Origin: Moringa oleifera | Taxonomy: Eukaryota > Streptophyta > Magnoliopsida > Brassicales > Moringaceae | Assembly (NCBI GenBank): GCA_021397835.1 | Contig: JAJFZO010000566.1 | Coordinates: 9,172,001 to 9,236,000 of the forward strand | Direction: 5' to 3' | DNA length: 64,000 nucleotides | Shown here: piece after piece, positions 1-12,004 of the stretch | Numbering within the stretch: the stretch's first letter is position 1 | Layout of the letters: each line of letters opens with the position of its first letter | Notes under the pieces: model-generated | Told to the model about the DNA's origin: nothing | Databases searched by the model: none | Seen by the model: the letters and a program-made list of their open reading frames with translations, nothing else | Made by a program: the position numbers and the translations under genes

Positions 1-559
1 CTTTTCGTGCTCTCTCTCTTTTTGTCTTCAAGCTCTTTTTGCAAATTTTTTCTTTATGTTTGTATCTACAATCTACCTAAACAAACGCTAGAAAAGGAAT
101 AAAAAGCAATCATCAATTGATTTTGGCTAATTCTCTTCACGTTGTATATAAGATTTACCCAACTAAGCTCGTGTTTTTAGTGACACATTGTTCTTCAAAA
201 GCAAAAAGTGTTCGGGCGGGTCAAAAGACTAATAGGTATGTATTTGAAAGATAATGTATCTTAATAATGCGAAGATTTTATTTGTTTTAAAAGAATAATC
301 GTGATGCATCATAAATATCATAACATGAATAAAGAACCATGCTATGTTTGATTAAATTGTGACTTAGCTACCGATTTCGTATCATCTTGTGAACCATCAT
401 GGCTTTATTCATAAATTAATATTTATTTAATAAAATCGATAAATAAGATAATATCATTGCTTATTTATCTAAGTCGTTATTTATTTACTAAACTTTAGTT
501 TTGTTCCTTTTTCTAGAAATGTCGCTTCTTTTTTGAAATATTCTCATGGTCATGGCAGA
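1..559. other. AT-rich stretch, no gene recognised
   Basis: No coding frame, RNA gene or terminal repeat is recognisable. It lies directly upstream of the Mutator-like transposase remnant and may be the 5' part of that element, but I see no terminal inverted repeat that would define its edge. Confidence 0.4.
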
Positions 560-1597
560 ATGCGTATTATTGTAACTTAGAATGGTAAGTGGTTCGAGTT
601 AAGAGGAAGTTTTGAGTGTATTGGTAGGACTATCAAAACTCAAGCTTATGTTGTTTGAAAGGGTTTGACGCAGGCACAGTTATTAAGTTTAGTTAAATCT
701 TGCATTGATATTGATTTCTCTAACTATGATGTTATACTGCACACCATAGTGAGATCTGAGGAAACTACCATGAAAATTGAGTTAATGAATGATGATGATA
801 TTGAGTTCATGCTGTATGATGATAACATAGTATCCCATGTAATTGTGGATTTTGTAGAGCGATATGATGTTGAGAACACACATGGTGTATGTGAAGGTAG
901 AATTCAAAACGAATCAATTAGTTGAATTCTTGTATTGGGAGCAATGAGGTCATTGATGTAATCCCTAACTTGGAGGCCCATCATATTGTTCAAGGTAAAA
1001 ATTTGGGCACAAAACCATTATTCTATAATGAGACTCCTTCTAATACTTAGAATATTGATGAGATCGACTTGGATGAATCGATGGACTATGATGTTGTGTG
1101 TGAGTATCCAATCCCAAAAATTGAGCCCACTCAACCTATTGAAGAAGAGCAATTTGAACCCATTATGGAAGTTGAGCTTGATGATGAGAACTTGCCTTCT
1201 GTACCATATTCAATCTTACCTTATGTGCCACCTGCATGCGCTGAAGCACACAACAATATAAGTGATGGTATTAACAAGAGGTATAATGAGTTGGGTGCTG
1301 AATTGTACAGTATTGTTCTAGCTCTTACTATGGAATCAGTGACTCTAATTGACAGCTTTACTAGAGCTTAATTTTTCCTAAATAAGAAACAATTAAAGCA
1401 ATTTTTGCGTATGTATGCATTGACTGAGAACTTTGAATTTAGAGTCACTAGATCTAACAAATCAATACTTAAGATTGCTTGTAGAGAAAAAAATTATGTA
1501 TGAAAGGTTCGTGCTATGAAAGTTGCCCAAGGACAATTTTTTCAAATTAGACATTGTGATTTGACACACACTTGCATAATGAAGGAGTTGCATTGAC
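560..1597 (+). pseudogene. Mutator-like (MULE/MuDR) transposase, N-terminal remnant
   Basis: This is the N-terminal part of a plant Mutator-family transposase and is inactive. From the ATG at 560 a frame reads through an NGKWFE motif and a GLTQAQLLSLV stretch typical of the plant MuDR N-terminal domain, with in-frame stops at 578 and about 659. The frame ends at 925. A second, shifted frame (1069-1371) encodes an acidic linker. After one more stop the same frame continues as NKKQLKQFLRMYAL, then ENFEFRVTRSNKSILKIACRE and finally CDLTHTC (to about 1590), which matches the MuDR DNA-binding domain including its C...HTC end. The catalytic DDE core and zinc knuckle are absent. Between the first two frames the reading is broken. 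Domain assignment is from memory of the family; the stops and frame changes are seen directly. Confidence 0.8.
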
Positions 1598-1627
1598 AAC
1601 ATCAACAAGCAAGTTTTACCATTATTA

Positions 1628-1930
1628 ATGCTTGTAAAGCAAATAACTAAATATTATTTAAATTTTAATTAATTTACTAGTGCTTGTAAAGGAATTAATT
1701 AGACATTAATTAATTGATTATATATTAATTAACTAATTAGCTATTAATCATTTATTCAAATTTTAATTAATTAATTTGATGCTTGTAAAGTAAACAATTA
1801 AATTTTATTTAAATTTTAGTTAATTTATTAGTGTTTGTAAAATAATTAATTAGACGTTAATTAATTGACCATGTATTAATTAACTAATTAATTATAAATT
1901 ATTTACTTAAATTTGAATTAATTTTTTTAT
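1628..1930. repeat. Tandem duplication of a 151-base AT-rich unit
   Basis: Two units begin with ATGCTTGTAAAG, at about 1628 and 1779. Each contains a second, internal GCTTGTAAA or GTTTGTAAA motif and long TTAATTAATTA tracts. The copies differ by scattered substitutions. It lies between the MULE remnant and the CACTA end and is absent at the equivalent place beside the mirror-image arm (after 33655). Confidence 0.6.
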
Positions 1931-1963
1931 TAGTTATATATTATCTCGCCAATAGAATGATGA

Positions 1964-3425
1964 TCTATGTAACAGAGGAATAATGATATTTTTAGATAAT
2001 TTGAGGTAAATATTAATACTATTTGAAATTATTAATAGTTTAATTTGTTCACAATATTTTTTATATTTATTTTTAATAATGTAGGCATCATTGGATGTTG
2101 ATGGTTGTCAAGCCTCGTCCTTTTGTGTACAACATTTTTTATCCTTTGAACCATCGTTCTCGTTAAGAAGTAGATCAACTTATGTCCACATAAGTGAAAA
2201 TATTTCAATTTATATTACTATGTATTATTTTTTACTCTTAAGATTATTGATTATTTTATATTGGCAGCTCCTTTAAATTGTTTCAAGCTATCAATGAATC
2301 AAGTGATAGGTACATTCCTATGAGTATTTCTGCTAAGTTATATATATTTAAACCAATATATGATGTTAGTTTTATTTATTTTATAAAATATAAAAATTAA
2401 AAATTTTTGATGTAATGTCCACATTAATCTTCAAATATATAAGTGTGAATATTATGTTATGAAATTTTTAAGGGGACATCATTGACAAACGTGATAAAAA
2501 TATCCCATATGCAAAAATAGTAAGTTTTTAAGCATTTTCTTATGTAATTACTTTGGTAATTGATGTGCATACTAGGAGTTTTAAGTGGACTAACTATTTT
2601 TTTTTTTTTTATAAATGTAGTTAGTGAATATAGATACTTACACTTAATCAGATACTGATAAAGTTAGAAAGAAGGTTGAATGGTTTCTTTGGAGTGCCCT
2701 ATTAAAAAGTTGAACCTTAAAGATTTTTGTAGACATGAACATTATTGAACGTACGTAGTTAAATTTTTAGGAGTGTGTATGATAATATGTATTATACATA
2801 TGGAGTTCAGTTATGACATCAAGTTTTTTGTTTTTTTCCATCTTTCATTACTTTTTAGATTAAATTATTTTGAAGTGTTTTCACACATGAAAGAAGCAAT
2901 GATGGTTTGAGTAAGAATGGTGTTGAAAAGTATTGAAAGAAAAAGTTGTTTCATTGAAGTGTTAGTATTGAATTGTGTTAATGTATACAAGATAAAGATA
3001 TGTGGTTGATATGAAAGAGATGAAGAATTTTATATATACAGGTTTTGGATAGTTTGTATGTAAGAATTTTATGTATATCAAAATTATTTAAAAAATATTT
3101 TAATGGACTATTCATTAAAAACTACCATTAAAGAGACTATCTTTTAATGATAGTTCTTTTAAAACTATCGTTAAAAGGAAGGTCTTTAATGGTAGTTTTA
3201 AAAGAACTATCATTAAAGGCCTTCCTTTTTTAATGATAGTTCTCTTAAAATAGTCTTTAAAGACTCCCCCTTTAACACCAGTTTTAAAAAAACTATCATT
3301 AAAAAGGGGCATTAAAAGGGAGTTTTAATGATAGTTTTCGAGAAATGTTGTTAATTAAAACTCTCCCTCTTGATTATCATTAAAGTCCTTTTTAACTGTC
3401 ATTAAATCTCTTATTTATAGTAGTG
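1964..3425 (+). mobile_element. CACTA (En/Spm) transposon, truncated 3' end, left copy
   Basis: The right terminus reads TTTATAGTAGTG, the inverse of a CACTA terminal repeat, and ends at 3425 exactly where NUMT copy 1 begins. Inside it, 3115-3400 is packed with subterminal inverted repeats of the form TTAATGATAGTT and AACTATCATTAA. The element is truncated on the left near 1964. The same sequence lies inverted at 32214-33655, and much of it matches part of the complete element at 56193-59653. A frame at 2091-2276 (CVQHFLSFEPS, YVHISENIS) is shared with the right copy but not recognised. A conserved exon-like block at about 2467-2518 (FLRxIIDxRDxNIPYAK) is followed by a GTAAGT donor, so genes run on the plus strand here. 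Confidence 0.8.
3115..3400. repeat. Subterminal inverted-repeat cluster of the left CACTA end
   Basis: Many closely spaced copies of a motif near TTTAATGATAGTTCTTTTAAAACTA and its complement form several potential hairpins. In CACTA elements such subterminal arrays bind the TnpA-type protein. The mirror copy is at about 32220-32520. Confidence 0.75.
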
Positions 3426-3430
3426 GCAGT

Positions 3431-3691
3431 ATGGTGATTAGCCCTTCTTATATTACTCGAAGCCTTCGTAAACTCATTATCGAGTTCTATCATACTAAAG
3501 GTTATTGTAAGAAGATCCTTATGCCAGTGAAGATTGCTTCTAGTGATAGGGAAATAAAAAAAAATAAAAAACCATTATTTTATTTTCAACACGTCGGATC
3601 GGTGAAAAGATCTATGTCCATCCCCAACTTTCTTCCGATCCTCATCAACAAATTTAGGCTTTCTTTATTGGGAGTCATCAAAGAAGAATAG
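3431..3691 (+). pseudogene. Unrecognised mitochondrial-type frame upstream of ccmFN (copy 1)
   Basis: A frame of 86 codons containing SLRKLIIEFYHTKGYC and KRSMSIPNFLPILINKFRLSL. Corresponding peptide stretches occur upstream of ccmFN in all three NUMT copies (minus strand 32074-32385 and 50837-51360), in the same orientation as ccmFN and ending roughly 300-600 bases before it. That conservation could mean a mitochondrial gene remnant, or only shared ancestry of the DNA. Ribosomal protein genes such as rps1 sit next to ccmFN in some angiosperm mitochondria, but I cannot match this peptide to one. I assign no function. Confidence 0.3.
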
Positions 3692-4271
3692 GCATACGTT
3701 GATTCAATAAGCTAAGGAAAAAGAAAGAACAATCACTTGGTTTTGGCACTCAAGCAAGCCATCGTGCCAAACATCGATGCAAAGGTTAGATTTCACCACC
3801 TTTATCACCTAACTAGTCCTATTTGATCTAAGAAATCCAGCCTGGAAACTATATCTCCCCCACAAAACACTCTACCTCAAAGCCTCTTTCATATGTTGGG
3901 CAAGCTTGGATACCCCCACTCCTAACAAGTTGCTGGTCAAGATTATGAAACTAGAGCTCAAAAAGTAAGTAAGCTGGTCTTTCTTTAGTCATATGGATGA
4001 TCATTCTTATTAGATGAGGAGCAACCAGTTTGAGGTCGCGATTGATAATGGCATAACTGAAAGAGGGGTAAGGTGACAAGGTTACGCTCTAGGTAGTGCA
4101 ACACATCTCTTTCGAGTACAATGGCAATGCGGGAGGCTAAGTCAGCTAACCAACACAATAGGTCAGGGTCGGGCTAGTAATAGGTTTAAATCTTGCAACC
4201 TTTCTTATGGATCATCTTGTCGTTATCGGATGATAGGAATAATGAACCAAAATTTTAGAAATGAGCATGAA

Positions 4272-5968
4272 ATGTCAATATATGAAATATCTTATTACTC
4301 ATTATTTTTGGGTCTTTTCATTGCATTCACTTGTAACAAGAAAGAACCACCAGTGTTTGGTGTAGCACTTGTATTTTAGTGCATTCTTTTTTTTTTTTTC
4401 CTTGGTCTTCTATTCTGTCATATTCCTAATAACTTATCCAATTACAATGTATTAATCACTAATGCACCTTTCTTTTATCAAATCTCAAGGACATGGTCCA
4501 ATCATGAGGGTAGTATTTTATTGTCGTGTTAGATCCTAAATTTTTATGAATTTTTTCTTTGTTATCTGGGTCGACCCCAAAGGCATAATGTCTTAAAATA
4601 AGAAGGCCAGAGAGAAACTTTTTTTAAATTTTTTTCTCAAACTTTATGAAGAATTCCATTCTCTTGCTCTCATTCGTTGTGAGTAAAAAAATGGGGTTAC
4701 ACCCTAGTTGTGCACTCCTTTCGTTCTAGAAACCATTGTTGATTTTGAACTTTGTTCGTGAAGGAATCAAACTTTTGATGGACCAGCCCTTTATTGTATG
4801 TCACTTTACTCTAAAAGGAAAACAAGCTTTGTTTTTCTAGAAACTGAATGCTTTGTGGTTCATGAAAAGGAAAAAAGACTTATCCATTGCTGCATCTGCC
4901 ATGAGATGATAAAGAGAGAGAGCTTTGTCTATCGATGAACAACGAGTTGATGAAGCTCTTGGCATTGCTTTGTTTTTCTCTTCTTTCCTATCGGTGAGTT
5001 TTGATCCTTTTGTTCTAAATTTCTTCACTTGTACCGAACTAGTTACAAAATCAAATCCTGTTTCACAGTATCCTATATCAACAATACATCCTCATTACAT
5101 TTATGCCGGGGATGTTGCCACTAGTATGGGTTTTGGCTTATATAAATCAAAAATAATGAATGGGATTATGGCACTCGTTGCCATTGTGGAAGGATGCTGT
5201 CAAAAAGAAAGTAACATTGCTCTGATCTGCTGGATACTCGGATCCCATATAACAAGCGAGCTTTTAACCTTACCCTACTCTATTGTTACATAACAATAAA
5301 AACCCACTCATACTACTTCAGCGTTGCTTTTTTGTCTTCTTTTCGCTTTGGACAAGAGCACTAGTGGACAGTGGAGGAAGTAGGCAAAGCATGTCATTTG
5401 TAATGGAAAGAAAAATACTACTACTTTGCTTCTTTGTTGGACAACGAGCGTGAATATAATGGTCTCTAACCAGGACCAAGAACCAATTCGAATTTTGATC
5501 TTGACATGTTAGTGGTTTTTAACCATAGGCATCTTGCCATGAATTTGGTGGGCCCATCATGAATTAGGTCGGGGTGGTTGGTGGTTTTTGGATCTCGTAA
5601 AAAAATACTTCTTTTTTGCCTTGGATAGTAGCCATAGCTGGTATTCATTCAGTAATTCTACTCCTTCTTCATTATTGGACTTCAGTTTCCTAATGTTTTG
5701 ACTTTTCCATGTTGTGTCTTAGGAACCTTTTCGATATGATTCAGATTACTAGCTCCCATTCAAAAGTTTTGTAGTAGACAATACACAAGAAATCTTTTTA
5801 TGGCAGTTCTTCGTTCTAATGACTGGCATATCTATGATTCTTTTCTCCCAAATGAAGCAACAGGCATTGGTCTTATAAAAAGGTGATGGTTGTGACATGA
5901 AGTACTTTTGTACGCCTATGTCACTCAGCTGCACGAAACCCCACCCCATTATGTTATGAAAAAATTAA
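4272..5968 (+). pseudogene. ccmFN: ccmFN pseudogene (mitochondrial cytochrome c haem lyase subunit), copy 1
   Basis: In plant mitochondria CcmFN is a multi-spanning inner-membrane subunit that helps attach haem to apocytochrome c. Here the ATG at 4272 opens MSIYEISYYSLFLGLF. Further on, [61 protein letters not shown] and ILFSQMKQQA are readable in order, and the end reads IML-stop-KN-stop at 5951-5968. The WWAHHELGRGGWWF haem-handling block is intact at about 5543-5585. The length (about 1.7 kb) is normal, so this copy is near complete but dead. TGG codons have become TAG near 4377 and 4531 and TGA at 5957, and a small deletion follows ELLTL near 5265. Copy 3 keeps the KFKHVG stretch missing there. 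No editing or plastid explanation is needed. Confidence 0.93.
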
Positions 5969-8266
5969 ACTTATTGTTGGGCTGGTTATTTAAAGTTAGC
6001 AATTGGCTGTTAGATTTTGTCCCACAAGTAAAAGAAGATTGCTTTGAGGGTTACTATGGCATGGCTAAATGTAAAGTAATCCACCCCTACAGCCTTTGAT
6101 CAGTAAATTATTTAGAACTTTAGAAGATGGTCAAGGTAGCTTGCTTTCAAGGCACTGCAATAGATGCGCATGTAGTTGTAGTAGTTGGTTCATTGCTACT
6201 TTTATCTTTAGAATAAGGCCTATGAGGTCTCTGTTTGGAGACAAAATAATGTTAAAAGTTTTAAGGTGTACGAAAGCAAGTAGTTTGGGGGAAATACCAA
6301 TAGGGAAATATCGATTTATCAATAATATAGAGTAAACAAGTTTGATTGGCAGACTAGAAGATAAAGGCAAGTAGCAACATAAAGTGCCTTAACCTACTCG
6401 CTGGGGACATAAGAGCTGACATGTGCTAAGACAGCAACCTAAGCTAACTAAGCCTTTGATCTTCATTTGAGTCAAAAAAGACTTTCAAGAATATGTAGAC
6501 TGACTTCGTCCTTCAATTTCTGCTACTAATGAATTAGAGGGGCAGCAGATGCTCCAAGTCCAGACTGGACAATGAAAGTAAGATGGTCAAGGGTAAACCT
6601 TTGGTGCATGATGAGTCAAATGTCAAAGTCACAAATGAGTTTGATGAAAAAAGACATTAGCGTGATCATTGGTGAAATCTTTCCCACAGGGAGCAATATC
6701 AAAGGTGTATTAAGGGAGACACCTTTTACGCATGGACCCACTGCTTTCATACTTGGAGAAAGATCACAACTAGGTTCTTGATATGATCATGCAGCAATTG
6801 TCAGGTCTTCTGCAGATCATGAAATAAACCTTACTAGAGTGAGCCACTTCGATCGGTGTAGCTGTGAGTCTTAGGTGGCTTAGTGAATGCTTAAAGGATG
6901 AGACCTTAGAATAAGAATTCGACCATATCTAAGGGAGTAAGCCTTACAGTAAAAGGGGAAGGCAAGAAAGACAGATCTAGGGAAGGTACACTAAGCGAGG
7001 TGGCTAGCTTTATCCAATTGGGTATTGGCCCAGCTTCCATACCTTCTTTTTAGTCTTCGGCTTTCACTAGATTCACTACTCTAAGTGAAGGAACTCAAGA
7101 AGAAGAATCTAATATTGAAGGCTTAAGGGGGGAAAAAATAACGATGCCATCGATTTACTATTAGAGTATGGGCATTAGGAGATTAAGACTTAAGGCATGA
7201 CATTAGATTAGGGAAATGCTTTTTTGAATGGATCCAAAGAAGAAGCTGCAATTTTCATGCTTTCAATGGCCAGAAGGAAGAAGAAGGAGCTCATCCCCGA
7301 TTATATGATTTAAGGTTAGGAGTTTCATTGTTAGCAAGATCCCCAACTATTGAATCTGTTGTCATCGATGGGGTTGCTTCTTCTTTCAAAATAGGAACAA
7401 TAGTATAATCAAAGTAGGCCAAGTCGGTAGCTTTTTCTTCATCTCTTAGGAAAAGAGCAGTAGGATTAGAAAAAAGGCCTAATTGCTGTAGAAGGAATAG
7501 AGGTTATTTCAGCTCTCGGAGTAAAAGAAGAAGGGCTGAGTGCTAATTAAACAAGGGATGAGTGCCAAAGGAATGCTTTTTGGGACTTACCTAGCTCAAT
7601 GGAAATTTCTTTAAGTAAGATCCCATGTTGGAGATTTAGATTCTAATTTTACTTTCGCTTTTTTGAAGGAAAGAGGCCATCAAACCAAAAGGGAGGTCTT
7701 TGCTTATTTTTCATGTTAGAGATGTTAGTCTTTCTATAATAACTGCTCTGCAGATGTTTTTAGGAGCAAAAGAAGAAGGTGCTCTTTCATTAGCTCTTTT
7801 GGCTATTTACTTGCGATGAAGAAAGATTAAATTGACCTAAGCCAAGTAGTTTGGCTAAGCTAGAAAGAAAGAGTTAGATCCTTTTTGAGATGAAATGCGA
7901 TAATTTCCTAATCAAACCAGGCGCAAGGTCAATGATTTAGCTCAAGGCTCAAGGCATAAAGGCTATTATTCCTTTTTCTTAATAGCATTGGTCTCACTTT
8001 AGCTCTAAAAAGGCAGCTTTGTGGCAACTATCCTGCTTTGTTTGGTTGGGTTCACTAGCTCTTTCTTTTGTGATGAATTCATTTTGGATAAGAAAAGGTG
8101 GTTATGATAGGGAAATGCCTTACCTTATTACTAAGAAGGAGAATGACAAAAGATAAAATGGGCCAAATCATTTGCTAGAGAAGAAGCTCTCAAGGAATTA
8201 ATCTAAACTAGATGAGATGTCAGTGCCATTAAACTAGCTTCAAGAACATGTTCAAGAGATGAGGAT
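5969..8266. other. NUMT copy 1, non-coding part downstream of ccmFN
   Basis: No gene recognised. Short frames such as 6572-6781 exist, but their counterparts in copies 2 and 3 are broken differently, so they look like chance openings in ancient mitochondrial spacer DNA. Confidence 0.5.
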
Positions 8267-8704
8267 TTAGGTAATGATGTCACCCTCGAGGGAAGAATCA
8301 TTCCATTCACTTGAAAAACTGTTAAGAAGAATAGCTTTTTTCTTGCTTAACTGTGGCAAAAAAAAAAAAAGAAGAAAAGGTGAAGTAAACTGCAAAGAGG
8401 GGTAGAAGGGAATTAAGGAAAAGATAGACTTTGTCTTATCTCTTATCGACTGGGAATGAATGGTAGCATGGCTTGAATAATGACTCTCTTTTCCTTGCAT
8501 TAGTTAGTGTCGATGGTAAGCTTTCGAATAGAGAGAATGCTTTCGGGTAGGGTGGTATGCTTAATAATAGTGAACATGCTTAGTTGGTATCGGTCTTGTT
8601 CAAATGCTTTTCATAGTAGATTCCTTAAAGGAATTGATCAACTAAAGGAAGAATTCATGCTTGGCAAAGAAGTCACTAGGGACTCGAGAAAGCCAAAATG
8701 CTAG
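8267..8704. other. Two divergent short frames shared by all NUMT copies
   Basis: A minus-strand frame (8267-8500, starting MQGKESHYSSHATIHSQS) and a plus-strand frame (8507-8704, containing YRSCSNAFHSRFLKGIDQLK) lie back to back. The same two peptides can be read in copy 2 (about 27638-27990) and copy 3 (46611-47001), though the first frame has a stop in copy 2. I do not recognise either. Slow mitochondrial evolution before transfer can preserve non-coding frames, so this is weak evidence for genes. Confidence 0.25.
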
Positions 8705-10798
8705 ATTTATCTTTGCCAACAAGAGGAATCAATTTAGTAGTTTACGATGAAAGGCATAGTAGAGAAAGGCAAGAAAGACTAAACAATCTCGGAGTTGAAA
8801 TCAATCCCAGACTTGATAAATAGCAGTTAGGTTATGACAAAGAAGGAGGTAGGTTACGATAATCACTGTAATCTATAATGAAATAGAGGAGTTTTTTGCT
8901 TCTTAAGAAGTTCTAGTTTTTTTGTGATTAGCTTAGCAGGACAGGTTGTTGACAAAAAAAGCAAGGCTGATCCATATATCATGACAGTAGCTATCATTCT
9001 TGTGGGCATGATACTGGCGGATTGTGCAAGCGCAAAACACATACGTTAGTTTAGGTAGATAACTTAGTTCAATAGCGCTTCTTCCTTTTTTATGGTGGAT
9101 TAACCCTAAAAGTTTTAGGCAACTTAAAGGTAAGAAAATGGTAACTAACTGTAATTTTCTTTTAGGCGACCTACTTGGATTTTAGCTTTATGTTTAGAGG
9201 AAGAAGCTTTTATTTGATCAGCATTTCACTTTTTATCATGACCTAGGAGTTTCAGATTTGAGCAACTAGTTTCGAAACCTTTTCAGTTAAAGTTGAGCTT
9301 TGTGGAATCTTTTCCATTCCATTAATTAAATTGTTTGGAAATGCGAATTTGGCTCACAGTCCTATCGATAGACATTGACTAGTTGTTTTTCTTTGCTCTC
9401 ATCTTAAGATTGGTCAAGGCAAATCTATTAAAAGAGTGCTTAAATTCCACTGATTGACTCGTTCGTCATGCTATCAGACGAAGTTAATGAAATCCTAAAC
9501 AGTTATCTATCTCTTAAGGACTCAATCGATCGACTATGAAAGAAGGTTTTCCTATGTTGAAATAAGGCAAGCCTTTTCTTTTGTACTGTACATTGGTACT
9601 AGAGATTCAAATCATTTTCATTCTACTTTTATGCCCGTAAAAGTTTAGGTCTTCCTATTCCTGGCTGAAGAATCGATTATAGCGGTTAACTTTACCTAGA
9701 TTCCGAAATACATGATTATCAAAGTTATTCCTCCATAAATGGTGTTCTTTTTCTTCGAGGTGGATTTAAACCTACAAACAGGATTCAAATGTGCAACTTA
9801 TAGGTCAGGCAAAGAAAACCTATAAGCTTGGTCTTATTACCTTTATTACTAGGCCAAGGAGGGCTAAGTGTAAAAGCAATAGTTTAATCTTGACCTACGG
9901 AGAAACTTAAGGTTTTCTTTGTGATATTGAAGTATTGGTGTTAGGGTTAAGACTAAAAAGAAGTCCATAAAGAGTAGCTTTCAGTTATAGTCTTATTAAT
10001 TTCTTTAATTCATTTAAGAGTTCAAAGAGAAAAAAACCAGTTAAGATTTACCTACGGACAAACTAAATTAATTTCTTTATGCTTATTATATGTTAAGGTT
10101 AAGAATGAAAAGAGAATATTCTTACCAGAACCTTAGGTTTTTTAAGAGGCATCTCTTATATCTTTTAACCTATTAGCCAGACTCTGAAGGCATGTGAAAG
10201 TAAAATAAGCTATTTAATCTCTTTATGCAGAGGCGAGTACAGTACGTTGGCTAGTAACTCTTATAGCTAGTCGGCAAGGATGCAGTTACTAGCACTAGTT
10301 TGTTCTATGAAAAGAACCAACTTAAAAGAAGGAAACACTTGCCCCTTGAGGATGATTGTTTAATTGGCTAGGAAATTTTCTCATAGAGAATATGACCACT
10401 TAGAGATGTAACTTATTCCCATCTAGGGAAAGACCATTGTTTACCCGATTGTCTTCCTTCTTCCATGAGGCATAGGAAGTGCTTGGATTAGGCATGCTTT
10501 CTCATGCTACTACTACACATCCTATGACTCTTACCTTCCTTTCAGTAAGTCAGAACTCGATGGAGGATCAGAGAATCCATTCTTTACCATAGGGCTAGTA
10601 GTATCTGTTTCTGTATCAACTTTACCTATCGAATGGGCTTTTCTTTAAGTAGATGTCTCAAGGGAACAAAGTAGACAAAATCTATTTTGTTTCTTGGTAA
10701 AAACTCTTGCTTCTTTGAGGAGCTTCCCACCACTTTATCTCCATAGGTAGCTTCTATCATCTATTCCTCTAGTAGATCCATTTCTTGTTTTTGACTCC

Positions 10799-11032
10799 TT
10801 GTCATTAGAGTTTGGTCCTTACTGTTTTCAATCATGTCCATTTCTTTGCTTTCATGCTTTCTTTCTATGCCTTCTAATAAATTCTCTTTACAGCTCATCT
10901 CTCGCCTCCAAACAAGGTATGGTACATAATTATCTTTTTTTGGTCCTCAACTTTGTGTATTTCTTAGTTAGAAAGGAGGATAGGTACCTTTCACGCTCGC
11001 TTAGAAAAGGAAAGGCTCTTCACCATACATAG
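10799..11032 (+). other. Unrecognised frame shared by NUMT copies
   Basis: The frame contains MVHNYLFLVLNFVYFLVRKEDR. The same peptide is readable in copy 2 (minus, 25926-26129) and copy 3 (minus, 44431-44706), with different ends in each. Part of it is hydrophobic. I do not recognise it and it may be mitochondrial spacer. Confidence 0.25.
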
Positions 11033-11818
11033 CATCCTCATTATCCTTTCTTTATCTCTTTTGCCCCAAGGGGCTTCGCTTCTCCACATCAAGGTTATGG
11101 GAGTTGAACCCCTTTTCGAATAAGTCAAATTTCTCTTCATATACCACACCAAAAATTCTGCTTCGTTTCTTTTCTACTTCGCTGTACAAGATGAGTTTCA
11201 ATATATTAAGAAAAAGCTCGCTAAAGTGCTAGAATAATTTTTACTTTTAGCACTTTTCAAAAACCATTCTTCAGCCATACTAGACTAATTCTGTCTACAT
11301 TTAATGAGCCTAAAGATTCTAGGGTGAATTTCCTCTATTGCTCCTTACTCTATAGGTTGTGGAGACCTTTCCCAGTGCCAAGAACTAGCATTAGAAGGAA
11401 AGTCTCAAACCTTTAGTACGAAAGTAAGCTATGCTTCTTAGAGAAAAAGAAATGGTTTCATATAAAGGCTTCACCCCGAGTTATCTTTATTTAAATTAGC
11501 CTTACTTGGGCTAAGTTCAAGCAAAGACCAGTCCTTTAAGCTAAAAGCTTAAGTGATTAACTGGAAGATAACGCCTTCCCCAATGAAACTTCTTTCCTCA
11601 GAGCAGCAATTGAAAGAGAAAAGATTGAGTATCTTTGAAAATCTAAAACGGATTCATGAACAATAGATAAGAAATATTCCTAAGACACTATTTAAACCTG
11701 AGTTAACCATTAAATTACTTGAGAGTGATTTCATTGCAGAAGAGCTTGAGTCACTGGCTGACTTCAGAGTAGATTTAGAATCAAGTATGGAAGGAAGTGA
11801 AGGTGAAGCAGGCTTGCT

Positions 11819-12004
11819 TTAAGGGCTAGGCTTTCTTTCTTCTTCAGCTTGACGATATGAGAAAGATGGGCCCTTGAGCCTAGGCTTTCTTCTTGAAAGC
11901 CTAGAGCCCGGTATGAACTCGATTGTTGGTCGGATCTTCCTGGATATTCCTACTTTGCTTTGATGGAGGCTTTCACTTTTGATATGGAATTTTTTGCTCT
12001 TCAT
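11819..12004 (-). other. Unrecognised basic 61-residue frame, copy 1
   Basis: The frame starts MKSKKFHIKSESLH and is rich in Lys, Arg and Ser. Its counterpart in copy 3 (43625-43810, plus) is open over the same 61 codons, while copy 2 (about 25044-25230) has lost the start context and has a stop. Agreement in length between two copies is notable, but no family is recognised. Confidence 0.3.

Noticed and set aside
4130..4206. tRNA-like stretch upstream of ccmFN, with GGTTTAAATC (GGTTTGAATCC in other copies) resembling a T-arm
   Set aside because: A plausible T-loop is present in all three copies, but I could not pair an acceptor stem or find an anticodon arm, and it matches no plant mitochondrial tRNA I know.
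5466..5949. Minus-strand frames opposite ccmFN copy 1
   Set aside because: They are shadows of the plus-strand ccmFN reading, which carries the family motifs.
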